The notes under the pieces were generated by a model. It did no database searches and had not been told where the DNA came from. It was given only the letters and a program-made list of their open reading frames with translations. Below are positions 9,595-20,046 of a DNA stretch of 58,571 nt, in pieces. The stretch is from Calothrix anomala FACHB-343 (GTDB lineage: Bacteria > Cyanobacteriota > Cyanobacteriia > Cyanobacteriales > Nostocaceae), in contig NZ_JACJQG010000064.1 in assembly GCF_014696435.1 (NCBI RefSeq), forward strand, positions 1-58,571, read 5' to 3'. Positions within the stretch are counted from its first letter, which is position 1. Each line of letters starts with the position of its first letter. A program made the translations under genes and the position numbers.

Positions 9595-9735
9595 ATTCCG
9601 CGCCCTAACTTGTGAAGCATACACACTCTATCCGCAAGGATATACAGGTTCAAATCCTGTCGCTCCCTCTCATGGGAGCGTAGCCAAAATGGTAAAGGCA
9701 AATGTGCAAAACTGCTTTGCTGACTTGTGCGGAAT
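9595..9735 (+). ncRNA. Y-like RNA B carrying a circularly permuted class-II tRNA
   Basis: Terminal stem 9595-9601 with 9729-9735 (7 bp perfect), internal loop CCCTAAC (9603-9609) opposite GACTTG, inner stem 9612-9619 with 9713-9720 (8 bp with G-U). Inside, tRNA parts occur in permuted order: long variable arm 9629-9633/9638-9642 with GCAA loop, T arm 9644-9648/9656-9660 with loop TTCAAAT, 3' acceptor strand 9661-9667, hexaloop TCTCAT, 5' acceptor strand 9674-9680 (7 bp perfect), D arm 9683-9685/9697-9699 with GG in the loop, and a 4 bp anticodon-stem-like pairing (9622-9625/9703-9706). The molecule is therefore opened at the anticodon and closed at the acceptor. The variable arm is Leu-like. 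Confidence 0.7.
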
Positions 9736-9799
9736 TCCCATGATGCCAAATGTATTAATTTATTACCTGAACTCAATCACATATATGGAGGTAAATTTC

Positions 9800-10613
<814 letters not shown>

Positions 10614-10619
10614 AATTTT

Positions 10620-10752
<133 letters not shown>

Positions 10753-10777
10753 ATTCATTATCAATTATGAGTTAACT

Positions 10778-11178
<401 letters not shown>

Positions 11179-11349
11179 TCTTATCTTTCTTCTTTGCGTC
11201 TTTGCGTCTTTGCGTGAGATTTTTTTTTTAAACGAACCGCGTTCGCGAAGCGTCTCGCAGAGAAGTCGCGAAGTACACGAAGGAAGAGAAAGAAGATTTT
11301 ACTGATGAATTAGAACTGGCACATACAACTTTATTATTGGCAGTTGTTG

Positions 11350-11417
11350 CCGCGCCCCGATCGCAGAAGCATACATAACTCTGATTCAGTTACACAACGC
11401 TTCTACAACTTGCGCGG
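11350..11417 (+). ncRNA. Y-like RNA D, minimal form
   Basis: Terminal stem 11350-11355 with 11412-11417 (6 bp perfect), internal loop starting CCC opposite CAACTT (11406-11411), inner stem 11365-11370 with 11399-11404 (AGAAGC/GCTTCT), then the TACATA box and a hairpin with a 5 bp stem (11376-11380/11388-11392) and a 7-base loop CTGATTC, the geometry of an anticodon arm. It is the shortest member and has no cloverleaf. The rest of 11179-11522 holds common repeats (GCGTCTTT at about 11195-11225) and a run of AAAATCTAA copies near 11480. Confidence 0.6.
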
Positions 11418-11495
11418 TGAATTTATCGCCCCGCGTGCAACATCTGCCTCCTTCAATTTTGGATTTTAGATTGCAATCCAAAATCTAAAATCTAA

Positions 11496-12956
<1,461 letters not shown>

Positions 12957-12968
12957 TTTCTAACTTAT

Positions 12969-13004
12969 GGTAATGCTTATTATTATAATATAGTAAGCAT
13001 TGCC
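12969..13004 (+). terminator. Terminator after the TROVE-like gene
   Basis: An 11 bp hairpin (12969-12979 with 12994-13004, one G-U) followed by TATTTT, 12 bases past the stop. It could also stop the convergent leftward gene. Confidence 0.75.
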
Positions 13005-13017
13005 TATTTTATAAGTT

Positions 13018-13857
13018 TTAAATACTGAGATTTTGCTCAAGCCAAACAACTAAATCAGACATACTTGAAAAGTATAAAAAATCCTCCCCTAAGCTTTCTA
13101 ATTGCTCAGTAGATAATACTTGTAGACGTTCAAGTATTACTGATTCTATCTCACCAAAGCGTCTATTTATAAGGCGTAAAGTATATTTTAATGCTTCTTT
13201 TTGCTCTCCTCTTTGTTCTCCCTTCTGCAAAATATCTTGATAAATTACTGACTCTTGCATAAGCTCCTCTCGTAACAATTGACGAATAAAATATTTTTCA
13301 AACTTTAATCCTGCTAAAATTTCAGTATAAGCAGCAGTATTTTGTCTTGTCTCTATATCTGGAATTTTAGCAATTTCCTGGGCAACCTGCGATAATAATG
13401 CCGTGGGTGAATCGGTTCGCGTTAACGGTGCAAAAGGTAATAACGCTAGATTTCCAAGAAATATTGCCGAATCTTGCTCCCACATCCGTATAACTCGATA
13501 ACGGTGGGTTGTTACCTCACTAATATACTCCTCAGTAAAGGCGATTTCGTCACTTGTTTCTTGTAAGAAAATTACTACTTGTGTGACAGGAACTTGATAT
13601 TTACGTGTCAATCTCACGTAATAATCTAGCATCCTTAAAGCAATTGGTGTTTGTGACTTAATAGTAGTTTGAAATTCTAGGTGTAAAATCCGATTTTCTG
13701 TTTGTAAAAAGGTGACTGAGTCAGCACGTATCGGTTCAATACTCAATTCAGTTTTTAAAATTTCAATTTTTTGTGGTTCTTGATTTAATAACCAACGGGT
13801 AAAATCAAAAGGGTACTTTTCTGCGAGGATTTTACAGAGGTTGTCATATTCTGCCAT
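13018..13857 (-). CDS. Rpn/PD-(D/E)XK family nuclease, DUF4351-type
   Basis: Predicted 279-residue protein of the recombination-promoting nuclease (Rpn)/transposase-like family abundant in cyanobacteria. The nuclease core is RADSVTFLQTENRILHLEFQ (D, then E-x-Q), followed by ALRMLDYYVRLTRKYQVPV. The C-terminus (LKYTLRLINRRFGEIESVIL... LSTEQLESLGEDFLYF) is DUF4351-like. The start at 13857 (MAEYDNLCKIL) fits the family; 21 upstream codons do not. It is convergent with the TROVE-like gene and separates it from RNA E, probably a later insertion. Confidence 0.8.
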   Translation of the reverse strand: MAEYDNLCKILAEKYPFDFTRWLLNQEPQKIEILKTELSIEPIRADSVTFLQTENRILHLEFQTTIKSQTPIALRMLDYYVRLTRKYQVPVTQVVIFLQETSDEIAFTEEYISEVTTHRYRVIRMWEQDSAIFLGNLALLPFAPLTRTDSPTALLSQVAQEIAKIPDIETRQNTAAYTEILAGLKFEKYFIRQLLREELMQESVIYQDILQKGEQRGEQKEALKYTLRLINRRFGEIESVILERLQVLSTEQLESLGEDFLYFSSMSDLVVWLEQNLSI

Positions 13858-13984
13858 CTCAAAGTTGAGTTTTAGTTTTCTTGATGATTTTATCTTATAT
13901 TGGCTTGTAACCAGTTCCATTCATTAGTGATTTTAAGTGGCGATCGCACTATTGTAAAATCTCTGTTTTCATCTTTGAGCATAT

Positions 13985-14010
13985 TTGTAGTATAGTGTAC
14001 TATATAAATA
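13985..14010 (+). promoter_or_regulatory. Promoter/operator of RNA E
   Basis: Contains TGTAGTAT (13986-13993), a 14-base palindrome TATAGTGTACTATA (13991-14004) and TATAAA as -10 (14003-14008 region) just before the RNA. RNA F has the same block with one change. The palindrome over the promoter suggests a repressor site. Confidence 0.55.
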
Positions 14011-14011
14011 T

Positions 14012-14219
14012 CCTGCGTGCCCCAACTTGTGTGAGCCTACATACTAGTACGAGAGGAAGGTAACACTGTCAAATTCAGTGGGCGTGTGTGAACGGGGAGT
14101 GCGAAGAACCTGGAAAGTGAACTTAGAAGTACCCATCTTTGAAAGAGTGTGTAACAACTCACCAGTCGAGTCCCTCTAGTAACTGAGAACACGCAATGCT
14201 CTACCAACTTGCTCGCGGG
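14012..14219 (+). ncRNA. Y-like RNA E: sarcin-ricin loop joined to GTPase-centre mimic
   Basis: Terminal stem 14012-14020 with 14211-14219 (one T-T, one G-T), internal loop CCCAAC opposite AACTT, inner stem GTGAGC/GCTCTAC. The cargo is 23S rRNA-like. 14044-14057 is CTAGTACGAGAGGA, the universal sarcin-ricin loop. A CACTG/CAGTG hairpin follows (14064-14080), then stem 14082-14087/14189-14194 enclosing 14108-14166, which matches the L11-binding domain (helices 42-44, E. coli about 1051-1108): CTTAGAAGT, then GAAAGAGTGTGTAAC and AACTCACCAGTCGAGT. The basal pair of that domain is swapped (CTGG/CCAG against CCAG/CUGG in rRNA), keeping pairing. In E one helix-43 stem (AAC/CCC) is broken, which F retains. 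Confidence 0.8.
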
Positions 14220-14336
14220 AAATGATTATATAAACTCCTAACGTTACTGAATTAACTTATAAACTCCTCTTTGCGCCTTTGCGTGAGTGACGGAAATGTT
14301 GAGTCCATCAATTGATTGATTACCTTGGGATTCACG

Positions 14337-15956
14337 CTAGTCATCTTCCAGCGATAGAAGTGTCTCATCCAAATCTTTGATGTAGGGCTGCACTAAATCT
14401 TCTGGCACAATTCGTTTGCGGAGTGCATCGCTAACTGCAACCTTTTCTGCTAGCAGCAGTCGCCGGCGAATTCTATCTAGCCCAGTGCGATCGCCCGATC
14501 GCTGCCCTGCTCGATATTTATTATAGAGATCGCGCAGCACTCGTTCAGACTTTGCCACCCGCACTTGATAAGATGACCATAGCTCCTCATATACTGCTTT
14601 CGGCAATACGCCCGATTTCAGCAGACTATCTAACTCATCCTGAGCAGCTTTAGCCGCAATCAATTGAATCTGTAACTTCCCAGTTTCTTGCATAACGTCA
14701 GAAGCACGGCTGATATTTAGCCGTTTAATCGCCCAAGGTAAGGCTAATCCTTGTATCACTAGGGAAAATAAAACCGAACCAAACACCAGTTGAATCAGGA
14801 GATTTCGTTCTGGTAGGGACAAGGGAATAGCAACTGCTAACGCCATTGAGAGCGAACCTTTAATATTCCCTAAAACCAAAACATGCTGCCACAATAGCGG
14901 GATCGGACGATCAAACCAACGCAACCCTGCTAATAATAAATAGACTGAGAGAATCCGTCCTAGTTGATACGCCAGAATCACGAACAAAATCGAGGGTACA
15001 ATTTTCCACAGCGACGCAGGATTAATTTCAATCCCAATCAGCAGAAAAATAAACGTATTGACGCTAAAACCAGCATATTCCCAGAAACTTAATAAGGTAA
15101 TTCGATCCGAAGCCGACGAAGTGCGAGGAAGCCCAAGATTGCCAAAAATCAGTCCGGCGATCACTACAGCCACAGCACCGGATACGCCCAAAAATTGCCC
15201 TATTTGGAAGGTTCCTAATGCTAAAGCCACGGTTAGCAACAGGCTACTTAAGGGATCTTTTAAGCGATTGAATATTGGTAAGCTTAAGTAACCTAAGACT
15301 GCTCCCACCAACCCCCCGCCTAAAGAAACTAGGAGCAGTTCCTTCACTCCTTGTACAACAGTGAGAGAGCCTGTTGCATAAATTACTAAAAGCAAATTGA
15401 ATGAAATCAGCGCAGCCGCATCATTAAATAGGGTTTCTCCCTCAACAATAGTGCTTAATCGCGAAGGCACACGTATATCCTTGAAAACAGCAATTATCGA
15501 GACTGTATCAGTGTTAGCCAGGATGACTCCAATCAGCAAAGCGGGAATCCAGTCTAACCCCAGCCCAAATTTAACCAGCGCTGCAATAATTGCTGAAGAA
15601 AAAATTGCACCAGGCCCAGCTAAAAGTGCGATCGCCTTAAAAGTGCTGCGCAGACGGCTAATATCTGTATTGATCGATGCTTCAAAAATCAGAATCGGCA
15701 AGAAAAGGTTTAATACTAAAGATGGATCTAACCCAATCCGACGCGACCAAAGTTCCGTAATCGGTAACCCTGCTAGCACCAATCCTGTTACATAAGGAAT
15801 TCGTAGTCGCTGAGTTATCAATGCAACAGCAGTGGCAATCAGTAACAAAATAATCAAGATGATGACCAGTTCAGGAATGGTTCCTGCTGTTTGGCTATCT
15901 ACAGGAGAATTGCTGTTTAAAGGGTTTTGTTGGGCTAAAATCCACTCCATTACCAA
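14337..15956 (-). CDS. Na+/H+ antiporter, CPA1/NhaP family
   Basis: Predicted 539-residue inner-membrane cation/proton antiporter with about 12-13 hydrophobic segments between residues 28 and 410. Family landmarks: ANTDTVSIIAVFKDI (the TDP motif region), the acidic ion-site motif VEGETLFNDAAALISF, and later GNIKGSLSMALAVAIPLSLP. The soluble tail (about 415-539) is charged and helical, as in cyanobacterial NhaS/NhaP proteins. It exports sodium in exchange for protons. It sits between the two rRNA-mimic RNAs and reads leftward against them, so it was probably caught between duplicated copies rather than being part of the system. Confidence 0.9.
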   Translation of the reverse strand: MVMEWILAQQNPLNSNSPVDSQTAGTIPELVIILIILLLIATAVALITQRLRIPYVTGLVLAGLPITELWSRRIGLDPSLVLNLFLPILIFEASINTDISRLRSTFKAIALLAGPGAIFSSAIIAALVKFGLGLDWIPALLIGVILANTDTVSIIAVFKDIRVPSRLSTIVEGETLFNDAAALISFNLLLVIYATGSLTVVQGVKELLLVSLGGGLVGAVLGYLSLPIFNRLKDPLSSLLLTVALALGTFQIGQFLGVSGAVAVVIAGLIFGNLGLPRTSSASDRITLLSFWEYAGFSVNTFIFLLIGIEINPASLWKIVPSILFVILAYQLGRILSVYLLLAGLRWFDRPIPLLWQHVLVLGNIKGSLSMALAVAIPLSLPERNLLIQLVFGSVLFSLVIQGLALPWAIKRLNISRASDVMQETGKLQIQLIAAKAAQDELDSLLKSGVLPKAVYEELWSSYQVRVAKSERVLRDLYNKYRAGQRSGDRTGLDRIRRRLLLAEKVAVSDALRKRIVPEDLVQPYIKDLDETLLSLEDD

Positions 15957-16122
15957 TCCTCCTATACAGCGCTTTCATCAAAAGTTGTGAGTCAACTATT
16001 GTTTGAGTGTACAGGAAGGCAGAGGGGCAGGGAGCAGAGAGCAGGGGGAGAAATAAAAATATCTTCTCTCGGAAATTGGATAATTTATTTTCTGGAAGTC
16101 CCTAAAAAGTAACAGGATTTTT

Positions 16123-16150
16123 TTGTAGTATAGTGTATTATATAAATATC
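16123..16150 (+). promoter_or_regulatory. Promoter/operator of RNA F
   Basis: Same block as upstream of RNA E: TGTAGTAT (16124-16131), near-palindrome TATAGTGTATTATA (16129-16142), TATAAA -10 region and CCTGCGTG start. The inverted sequence TATACTACAA lies just after RNA F (16361-16370), so the RNA gene is flanked by a 10 bp inverted repeat. Confidence 0.55.
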
Positions 16151-16357
16151 CTGCGTGCCCCAACTCTTGTGAGCTTACATACTAGTACGAGAGGAAAAGT
16201 AACACTGTCAAATTCAGTGGGCGTGTGTGAACGGGGAGTGCAAAGAACCTGGAAAGTCGGCTTAGAAGTAGCCATCTTTTAAAGAGTGTGTAAAAACTCA
16301 CCAGTGGAGTCCCTCTAGTAACTGAGAACGCGCAATGCTCCATTAACTTGCACGCAG
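16151..16357 (+). ncRNA. Y-like RNA F: second sarcin-ricin/GTPase-centre mimic
   Basis: A diverged copy of RNA E. Terminal stem 16151-16158 with 16350-16357 (8 bp, perfect), internal loop CCCAAC (16159-16164) opposite AACTT (16345-16349). Sarcin-ricin loop at 16182-16195, identical to E. L11-binding mimic at 16247-16305 with the helix-43 arm intact (GGCTTAGAAGTAGCC, one base from the E. coli sequence) and the helix-44 loop GTAAAAACTC. The outer stem 16221-16226/16328-16333 has a T-G where E has T-A, so pairing is kept despite change. Differences between E and F fall so that most stems survive, arguing for selection on structure. Confidence 0.8.
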
Positions 16358-16448
16358 AACTATACTACAACTTTCAATCAATTGTTAGTAGTAACATCGC
16401 CAAATTCTTGTGAAAAGTTAGCGATATTAACTTTAATAATTAACAAAA

Positions 16449-16841
16449 TTAAACTTTATCTGAAGTCTTGGACTTTAGTACTTCTATTGCTTTAAATCCT
16501 TGTATAGTTTGACTTAAAAATATCATGGGAAGAATCAAGCCAAAAGGTTTACCAGTTTGAATCATATTAAAAATGCCAGTTAACACATTTAGTGACATCA
16601 ATCCTACTGCAATACCTAATGCAGTTTTTGATTTACGTTGAACAAAATAACCTAAACAGAGATACAGTAAGCCAAAAAATAAAAAACCAATTACTAATAT
16701 TAAATAATCTGGTAATTGATTACCAACAAGAAAGAAGAGAATACTAAAAAAAATGCACAGGACTCCAACTGCGTAAACTGCACGATAAGCAGATGCTAAC
16801 TTTTTTCTCGACTCGGATATTTGTTGTATCTCAGTAGTCAT
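16449..16841 (-). CDS. Small four-TM membrane protein, unknown
   Basis: Predicted 130-residue integral membrane protein with four hydrophobic segments (about 18-40, 46-66, 73-93 and 98-118) and a short charged N-terminus. No family recognised. It lies leftward between RNA F and the downstream rightward pair. A link with the RNA locus is not evident. Confidence 0.6.
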   Translation of the reverse strand: MTTEIQQISESRKKLASAYRAVYAVGVLCIFFSILFFLVGNQLPDYLILVIGFLFFGLLYLCLGYFVQRKSKTALGIAVGLMSLNVLTGIFNMIQTGKPFGLILPMIFLSQTIQGFKAIEVLKSKTSDKV

Positions 16842-17036
16842 AATTTTTGTAGTTTTTCAGTTTTTGAAGGTAAATGGTGTACAAAAGCAAAGTAGTTAGA
16901 AATCTGTAACAGCTTTTTTCTGTGTTTTATCTGTTGGCAATAATTGTCTAAATAGCTGTCAAAAAATGCCACTATGTTTTTTATATACTCAAAAATTTTA
17001 AATTGCTTATGTAATTATGCGTAAAAGAACTAAACT

Positions 17037-17870
17037 ATGCCTGATATTCGTAAGTTAATTAATCAAATTGCTGATGCAGAAGCACAGTTATCCGCTACCC
17101 AATTCCTTGCGCCTTGTGTCAAAGGTGGACGAGTTCGCACAAAGGTAGCGGGAATGATCTATACATTCACGCCAAAGCCGCGTCAATTTGCAGGTTGGGG
17201 TATCTTTCAGTCTGTGGATGCAAAGACAGCAAAGGTTGTCGAAGAAGCAGATTTACCCCAAATTGCCGAATACTTACAACATTTCCCCCAAATCCGGCTG
17301 CGGTTAGCACATCAATTGCAGGGACAAACTTGGTTAGCATATCCTGTAAATGAAGTTGATATGCGTCAACGGTTGAAGGTGGTAAAGCCGATCGCAGTCC
17401 ATTTAGTAACTGAGGGTGTGGCTTTTGAGCAAATCATTACCCGGTGGAATGGACAGTCATGCTGGTTTGAGGAAATCGATCGCCGTACCGATCCGATAAT
17501 TGGGGAAACTCTGCAATCTGCAATTAAGGAATTAACCCCAGTTGGGGAATTGCAATTTAAAGGGATGACTCCAGAGATGCGCACAGTATATGAATTAACC
17601 ACGGCGCAAATTGCAGAATTCAGTCAACCCCAACAAGATGAAAAACGACTGCGTAAAGCTTTACAGCAAGGTGGTGGGGAATTAAACGAATTTCAGGATC
17701 GTGGCGATTACTGGACAGTTAATTGGCGTACTGCTGATGGGATTAGCCACACAAGCGCGATCGCCAAAACTGACTTGACTGTGATTAGTTCTGGTATTTG
17801 TCTGAGCGATCGCGATCGCGATTTTGATCTGCAATCCTTAGTGGGTGTAATCGAACAACAAGAGTGGTAA
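17037..17870 (+). CDS. Unknown 277-residue protein paired with E1-like enzyme
   Basis: Predicted soluble protein I cannot assign. The N-terminal third has a Cys in FLAPCVKGGRVRTKVAGM followed by YTFTPKPRQFAGWGIFQ; two further Cys lie in NGQSCWFEE and SSGICLS. The C-terminal third (EKRLRKALQQGGGELNEFQDRGDYWTV split around the triple glycine) could be a separate small domain. The stop is 5 bases before the ATG of the ThiF-like gene, so the two are one unit. As a partner of an E1 enzyme it might be a conjugation target, carrier or E2-like protein, but no E2 signature is visible. Confidence 0.55.
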   Translation: MPDIRKLINQIADAEAQLSATQFLAPCVKGGRVRTKVAGMIYTFTPKPRQFAGWGIFQSVDAKTAKVVEEADLPQIAEYLQHFPQIRLRLAHQLQGQTWLAYPVNEVDMRQRLKVVKPIAVHLVTEGVAFEQIITRWNGQSCWFEEIDRRTDPIIGETLQSAIKELTPVGELQFKGMTPEMRTVYELTTAQIAEFSQPQQDEKRLRKALQQGGGELNEFQDRGDYWTVNWRTADGISHTSAIAKTDLTVISSGICLSDRDRDFDLQSLVGVIEQQEW

Positions 17871-17875
17871 GGACG

Positions 17876-18514
17876 ATGAGCATTTTTTTTCACGAACAGC
17901 TTTACCGCAGCAATGCTGTGATGAAAAAGCTGAAGGATTATCCTGTGACTATCTGTGGTGCTGGTGCCTTAGGCGCTAACATTGCAGAAAACTTAGCTCG
18001 GTCTGGTTTTGATAAACTGACTGTGATAGATCGCGATCGCATTGAGGAACGTAATCTTTCCACTCAGCCTTATTACCGTTCCGATGTGGGCGCATTTAAA
18101 GCCAAAATTTTAGCCAATAATTTATATCGCGCTATTGGTACTAAAATTGATGGCAAAACAAAAGAGTTGACACCAGCAAATACAAATCAACTCCTCAAAG
18201 ATAGTCAGCTAATTATTGATGCTTTTGATAACAGTATCGCCCGTCAAGCAGTCAAAGATTATGCGGAGAAATTCAATATACCTTGTCTTCATGCTGGACT
18301 ATCAGCCGATTATGCAGAAGTGATTTGGAATGACGTTTATCGCGTTCCTTCTGATGTGAATGATGATATTTGTGATTATCCCTTAGCACGAAATTTGGTA
18401 ATGTTAACCGTTGCTGTAGCTTGTGAAGCTGCAATTTCCTTCATTGCGACAGCAGAACAGCGTAACTTTACCATTACCCTCAAGGATATGACAGTTCAAG
18501 CCTTGGTGCTGTAG
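17876..18514 (+). CDS. E1-like ThiF/HesA/MoeB-family adenylyltransferase
   Basis: Predicted 212-residue enzyme activating the C-terminus of a ubiquitin-like protein with ATP. The nucleotide loop is CGAGALGANIAENLARSG (about 27-44), the acidic strand end LTVIDRD, the arginine-finger region ERNLSTQPYY, and the adenylate-binding IIDAFDNSIAR. The CxxC zinc pairs of MoeB/ThiF are absent. A candidate catalytic Cys is in NDDICDYP. Start: ATG at 17876, with AAGGA just upstream; the frame extends to a GTG at 17864 that overlaps the previous gene. A small ubiquitin-like gene in the same locus (9386-9586) is its natural candidate partner. Confidence 0.8.
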   Translation: MSIFFHEQLYRSNAVMKKLKDYPVTICGAGALGANIAENLARSGFDKLTVIDRDRIEERNLSTQPYYRSDVGAFKAKILANNLYRAIGTKIDGKTKELTPANTNQLLKDSQLIIDAFDNSIARQAVKDYAEKFNIPCLHAGLSADYAEVIWNDVYRVPSDVNDDICDYPLARNLVMLTVAVACEAAISFIATAEQRNFTITLKDMTVQALVL

Positions 18515-18625
18515 AATACTGTAAATCCTGCTGTCACCCAATAAGAGACTTCCAGAAATTAAATTATCCCAGTTTCAGAGCATAATTCTTCCTCTGCTGA
18601 AACAGCGATAGGGTATTTTTGTATC

Positions 18626-19174
18626 TTACCCGGCTCGACAAAGGTCTTGTGGTAATCGCTGAATTACTCGTTGAAAAACAGATGGATCGTTTAACCCTTG
18701 AGACAGAATTAATGATCCCTGAATCATGATTACCGCATCTTCCCCCCGGTGGCGGGCTAATTTTTGATTTATCCCCGCTCCAATTAAGACATTAGCGATC
18801 GCATCAATCCAGGTGTGCAAAAGTGCTTTGACTGAATTATGAAACACATCACGCGCCGAACCCAGCAATAAAATCGCAAATAGACAGGGTTGCTCTCCTC
18901 CTTCATAGAGTTCATTCAGGCGATCGCACATACGTTGCAATTTTGTTAGAGCATCCCCTTCACTTTGGAGTGCTGACAAAATATTTTGACCTAACCACTG
19001 CTGAATATAATCCAGCACCGTCTCCACCATCTCATCTTTACCACCGGGAAAATGATGGTAAAGGCTAGCTTTACCCAAGCCTGTGGCTTCAGAAATTTTA
19101 GATAAGGTGGCACCATCGTAGCCATACTGGCGAAACAGACGCAAAAGGCAGGGAATATAAGTCTCTTTAGGCAT
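18626..19174 (-). CDS. TetR-family transcriptional repressor
   Basis: Predicted 182-residue regulator. N-terminal helix-turn-helix: LRLFRQYGYDGATLSKISEA then GLGKASLYHHFPGGKDEM, classic TetR. The C-terminal ligand domain (about 55-182) contains a Cys in EQPCLFAILLLG. Divergent from the gst gene with a large palindromic operator between them, so it very likely represses itself and the gst-PNPOx unit, released by an electrophile or xenobiotic. Confidence 0.9.
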   Translation of the reverse strand: MPKETYIPCLLRLFRQYGYDGATLSKISEATGLGKASLYHHFPGGKDEMVETVLDYIQQWLGQNILSALQSEGDALTKLQRMCDRLNELYEGGEQPCLFAILLLGSARDVFHNSVKALLHTWIDAIANVLIGAGINQKLARHRGEDAVIMIQGSLILSQGLNDPSVFQRVIQRLPQDLCRAG

Positions 19175-19208
19175 TTTGTGAATATAAAAACATTACCTGT
19201 TGACATTG

Positions 19209-19251
19209 TACCGTTCGTTCGGTAAGGTATTTGTATACCGAACGAACGGTA
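19209..19251. promoter_or_regulatory. TetR operator pair
   Basis: Two 16-base sites, TACCGTTCGTTCGGTA (19209-19224) and its exact reverse complement (19236-19251), separated by 11 bases. Each half is itself nearly palindromic (ACCG...CGGT), so two repressor dimers could bind. It lies 35 bases upstream of the repressor start. Confidence 0.9.
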
Positions 19252-19422
19252 CACAAAACTCTGAATCGTCTATTCCCCTATTTTTCATCTATCAAGCTGA
19301 AATTTGCCAGTTGGGATACCTGATGTACCCTCACCCCGCTAGCATCTCTAGAACGTGAATCCTTCCCAACTGACTGTCTCTTATTTACCAATTTGTATTG
19401 ATCTCATTTAGAGGATTAACTC

Positions 19423-20040
19423 ATGATTCAGCTTTATGGTCACGAATTGTCTGGTAATAGTTACAAAGTCAAACTGATGCTGTCTGTGTTGGGTTTAGAC
19501 TACGAGTGGATCAAAGTCGATTTGATGGCAGGAGCGCACAAGCAACCGGAATTCTTGGCATTGAATCCTTTTGGACAAGTACCACTGTTAGTAGACGGCA
19601 ATACAGTGCTGGCCGATGCTCAAGCAATTCTGGTGTATCTGGCACGACAGTACGGTGGTGAATCATGGTTGCCGTTAGAGCCACAAGCAATGAGTCGGGT
19701 AGTGCGTTGGCTTTCTACAACCGCAGGAGAGATACGGCAAGGGCCGGAATCGGCGCGTTTATACCACTTATTTAAAGCTACTAGCATTAATATAGAACAG
19801 GCGATCCAAAAATCAGAGTTCATTTTGACCCAATTGAATGACCATTTAGCGAATCAACAATGGCTAGAGTTAGGGCATCCGACAATCGCCGATGTGGCAG
19901 TCTTTCCTTATGTGGCCTTGGCTGGCGATGGCAAAGTTGACCTCACTCCCTATACCAACGTGTTGGCTTGGATAGATCGCATCAAACATCTCCCTGGTTT
20001 TGTGGGGATGATTGGCATTGAAGCAGCAATTGCAGTTTAG
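19423..20040 (+). CDS. Glutathione S-transferase
   Basis: Predicted 205-residue cytosolic GST. The thioredoxin-like domain is at 1-78 with active-site-region SGNSYKVKLML and the cis-Pro/glutathione motifs GQVPLLVDG and LADAQAILVYLA. The all-helical domain covers 88-205 with the N-capping/hydrophobic staple region TIADVAVFPYVAL. It conjugates glutathione to electrophiles or reduces peroxides. Six bases separate it from the PNPOx-like gene, and both are predicted to be controlled by the divergent TetR. Confidence 0.9.
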   Translation: MIQLYGHELSGNSYKVKLMLSVLGLDYEWIKVDLMAGAHKQPEFLALNPFGQVPLLVDGNTVLADAQAILVYLARQYGGESWLPLEPQAMSRVVRWLSTTAGEIRQGPESARLYHLFKATSINIEQAIQKSEFILTQLNDHLANQQWLELGHPTIADVAVFPYVALAGDGKVDLTPYTNVLAWIDRIKHLPGFVGMIGIEAAIAV

Positions 20041-20046
20041 GAGGGG

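Noticed and set aside
13018-13857. Rpn-type nuclease as part of the RNA-mimic system
   Set aside because: The family is scattered widely in cyanobacteria, it reads against its neighbours, and looks like an insertion.
14012-16357. RNAs E and F as decayed 23S rRNA fragments (pseudogenes)
   Set aside because: Two segments far apart in rRNA are joined in reverse order, sit in a shared scaffold, have compensatory changes and identical promoters, and occur twice.
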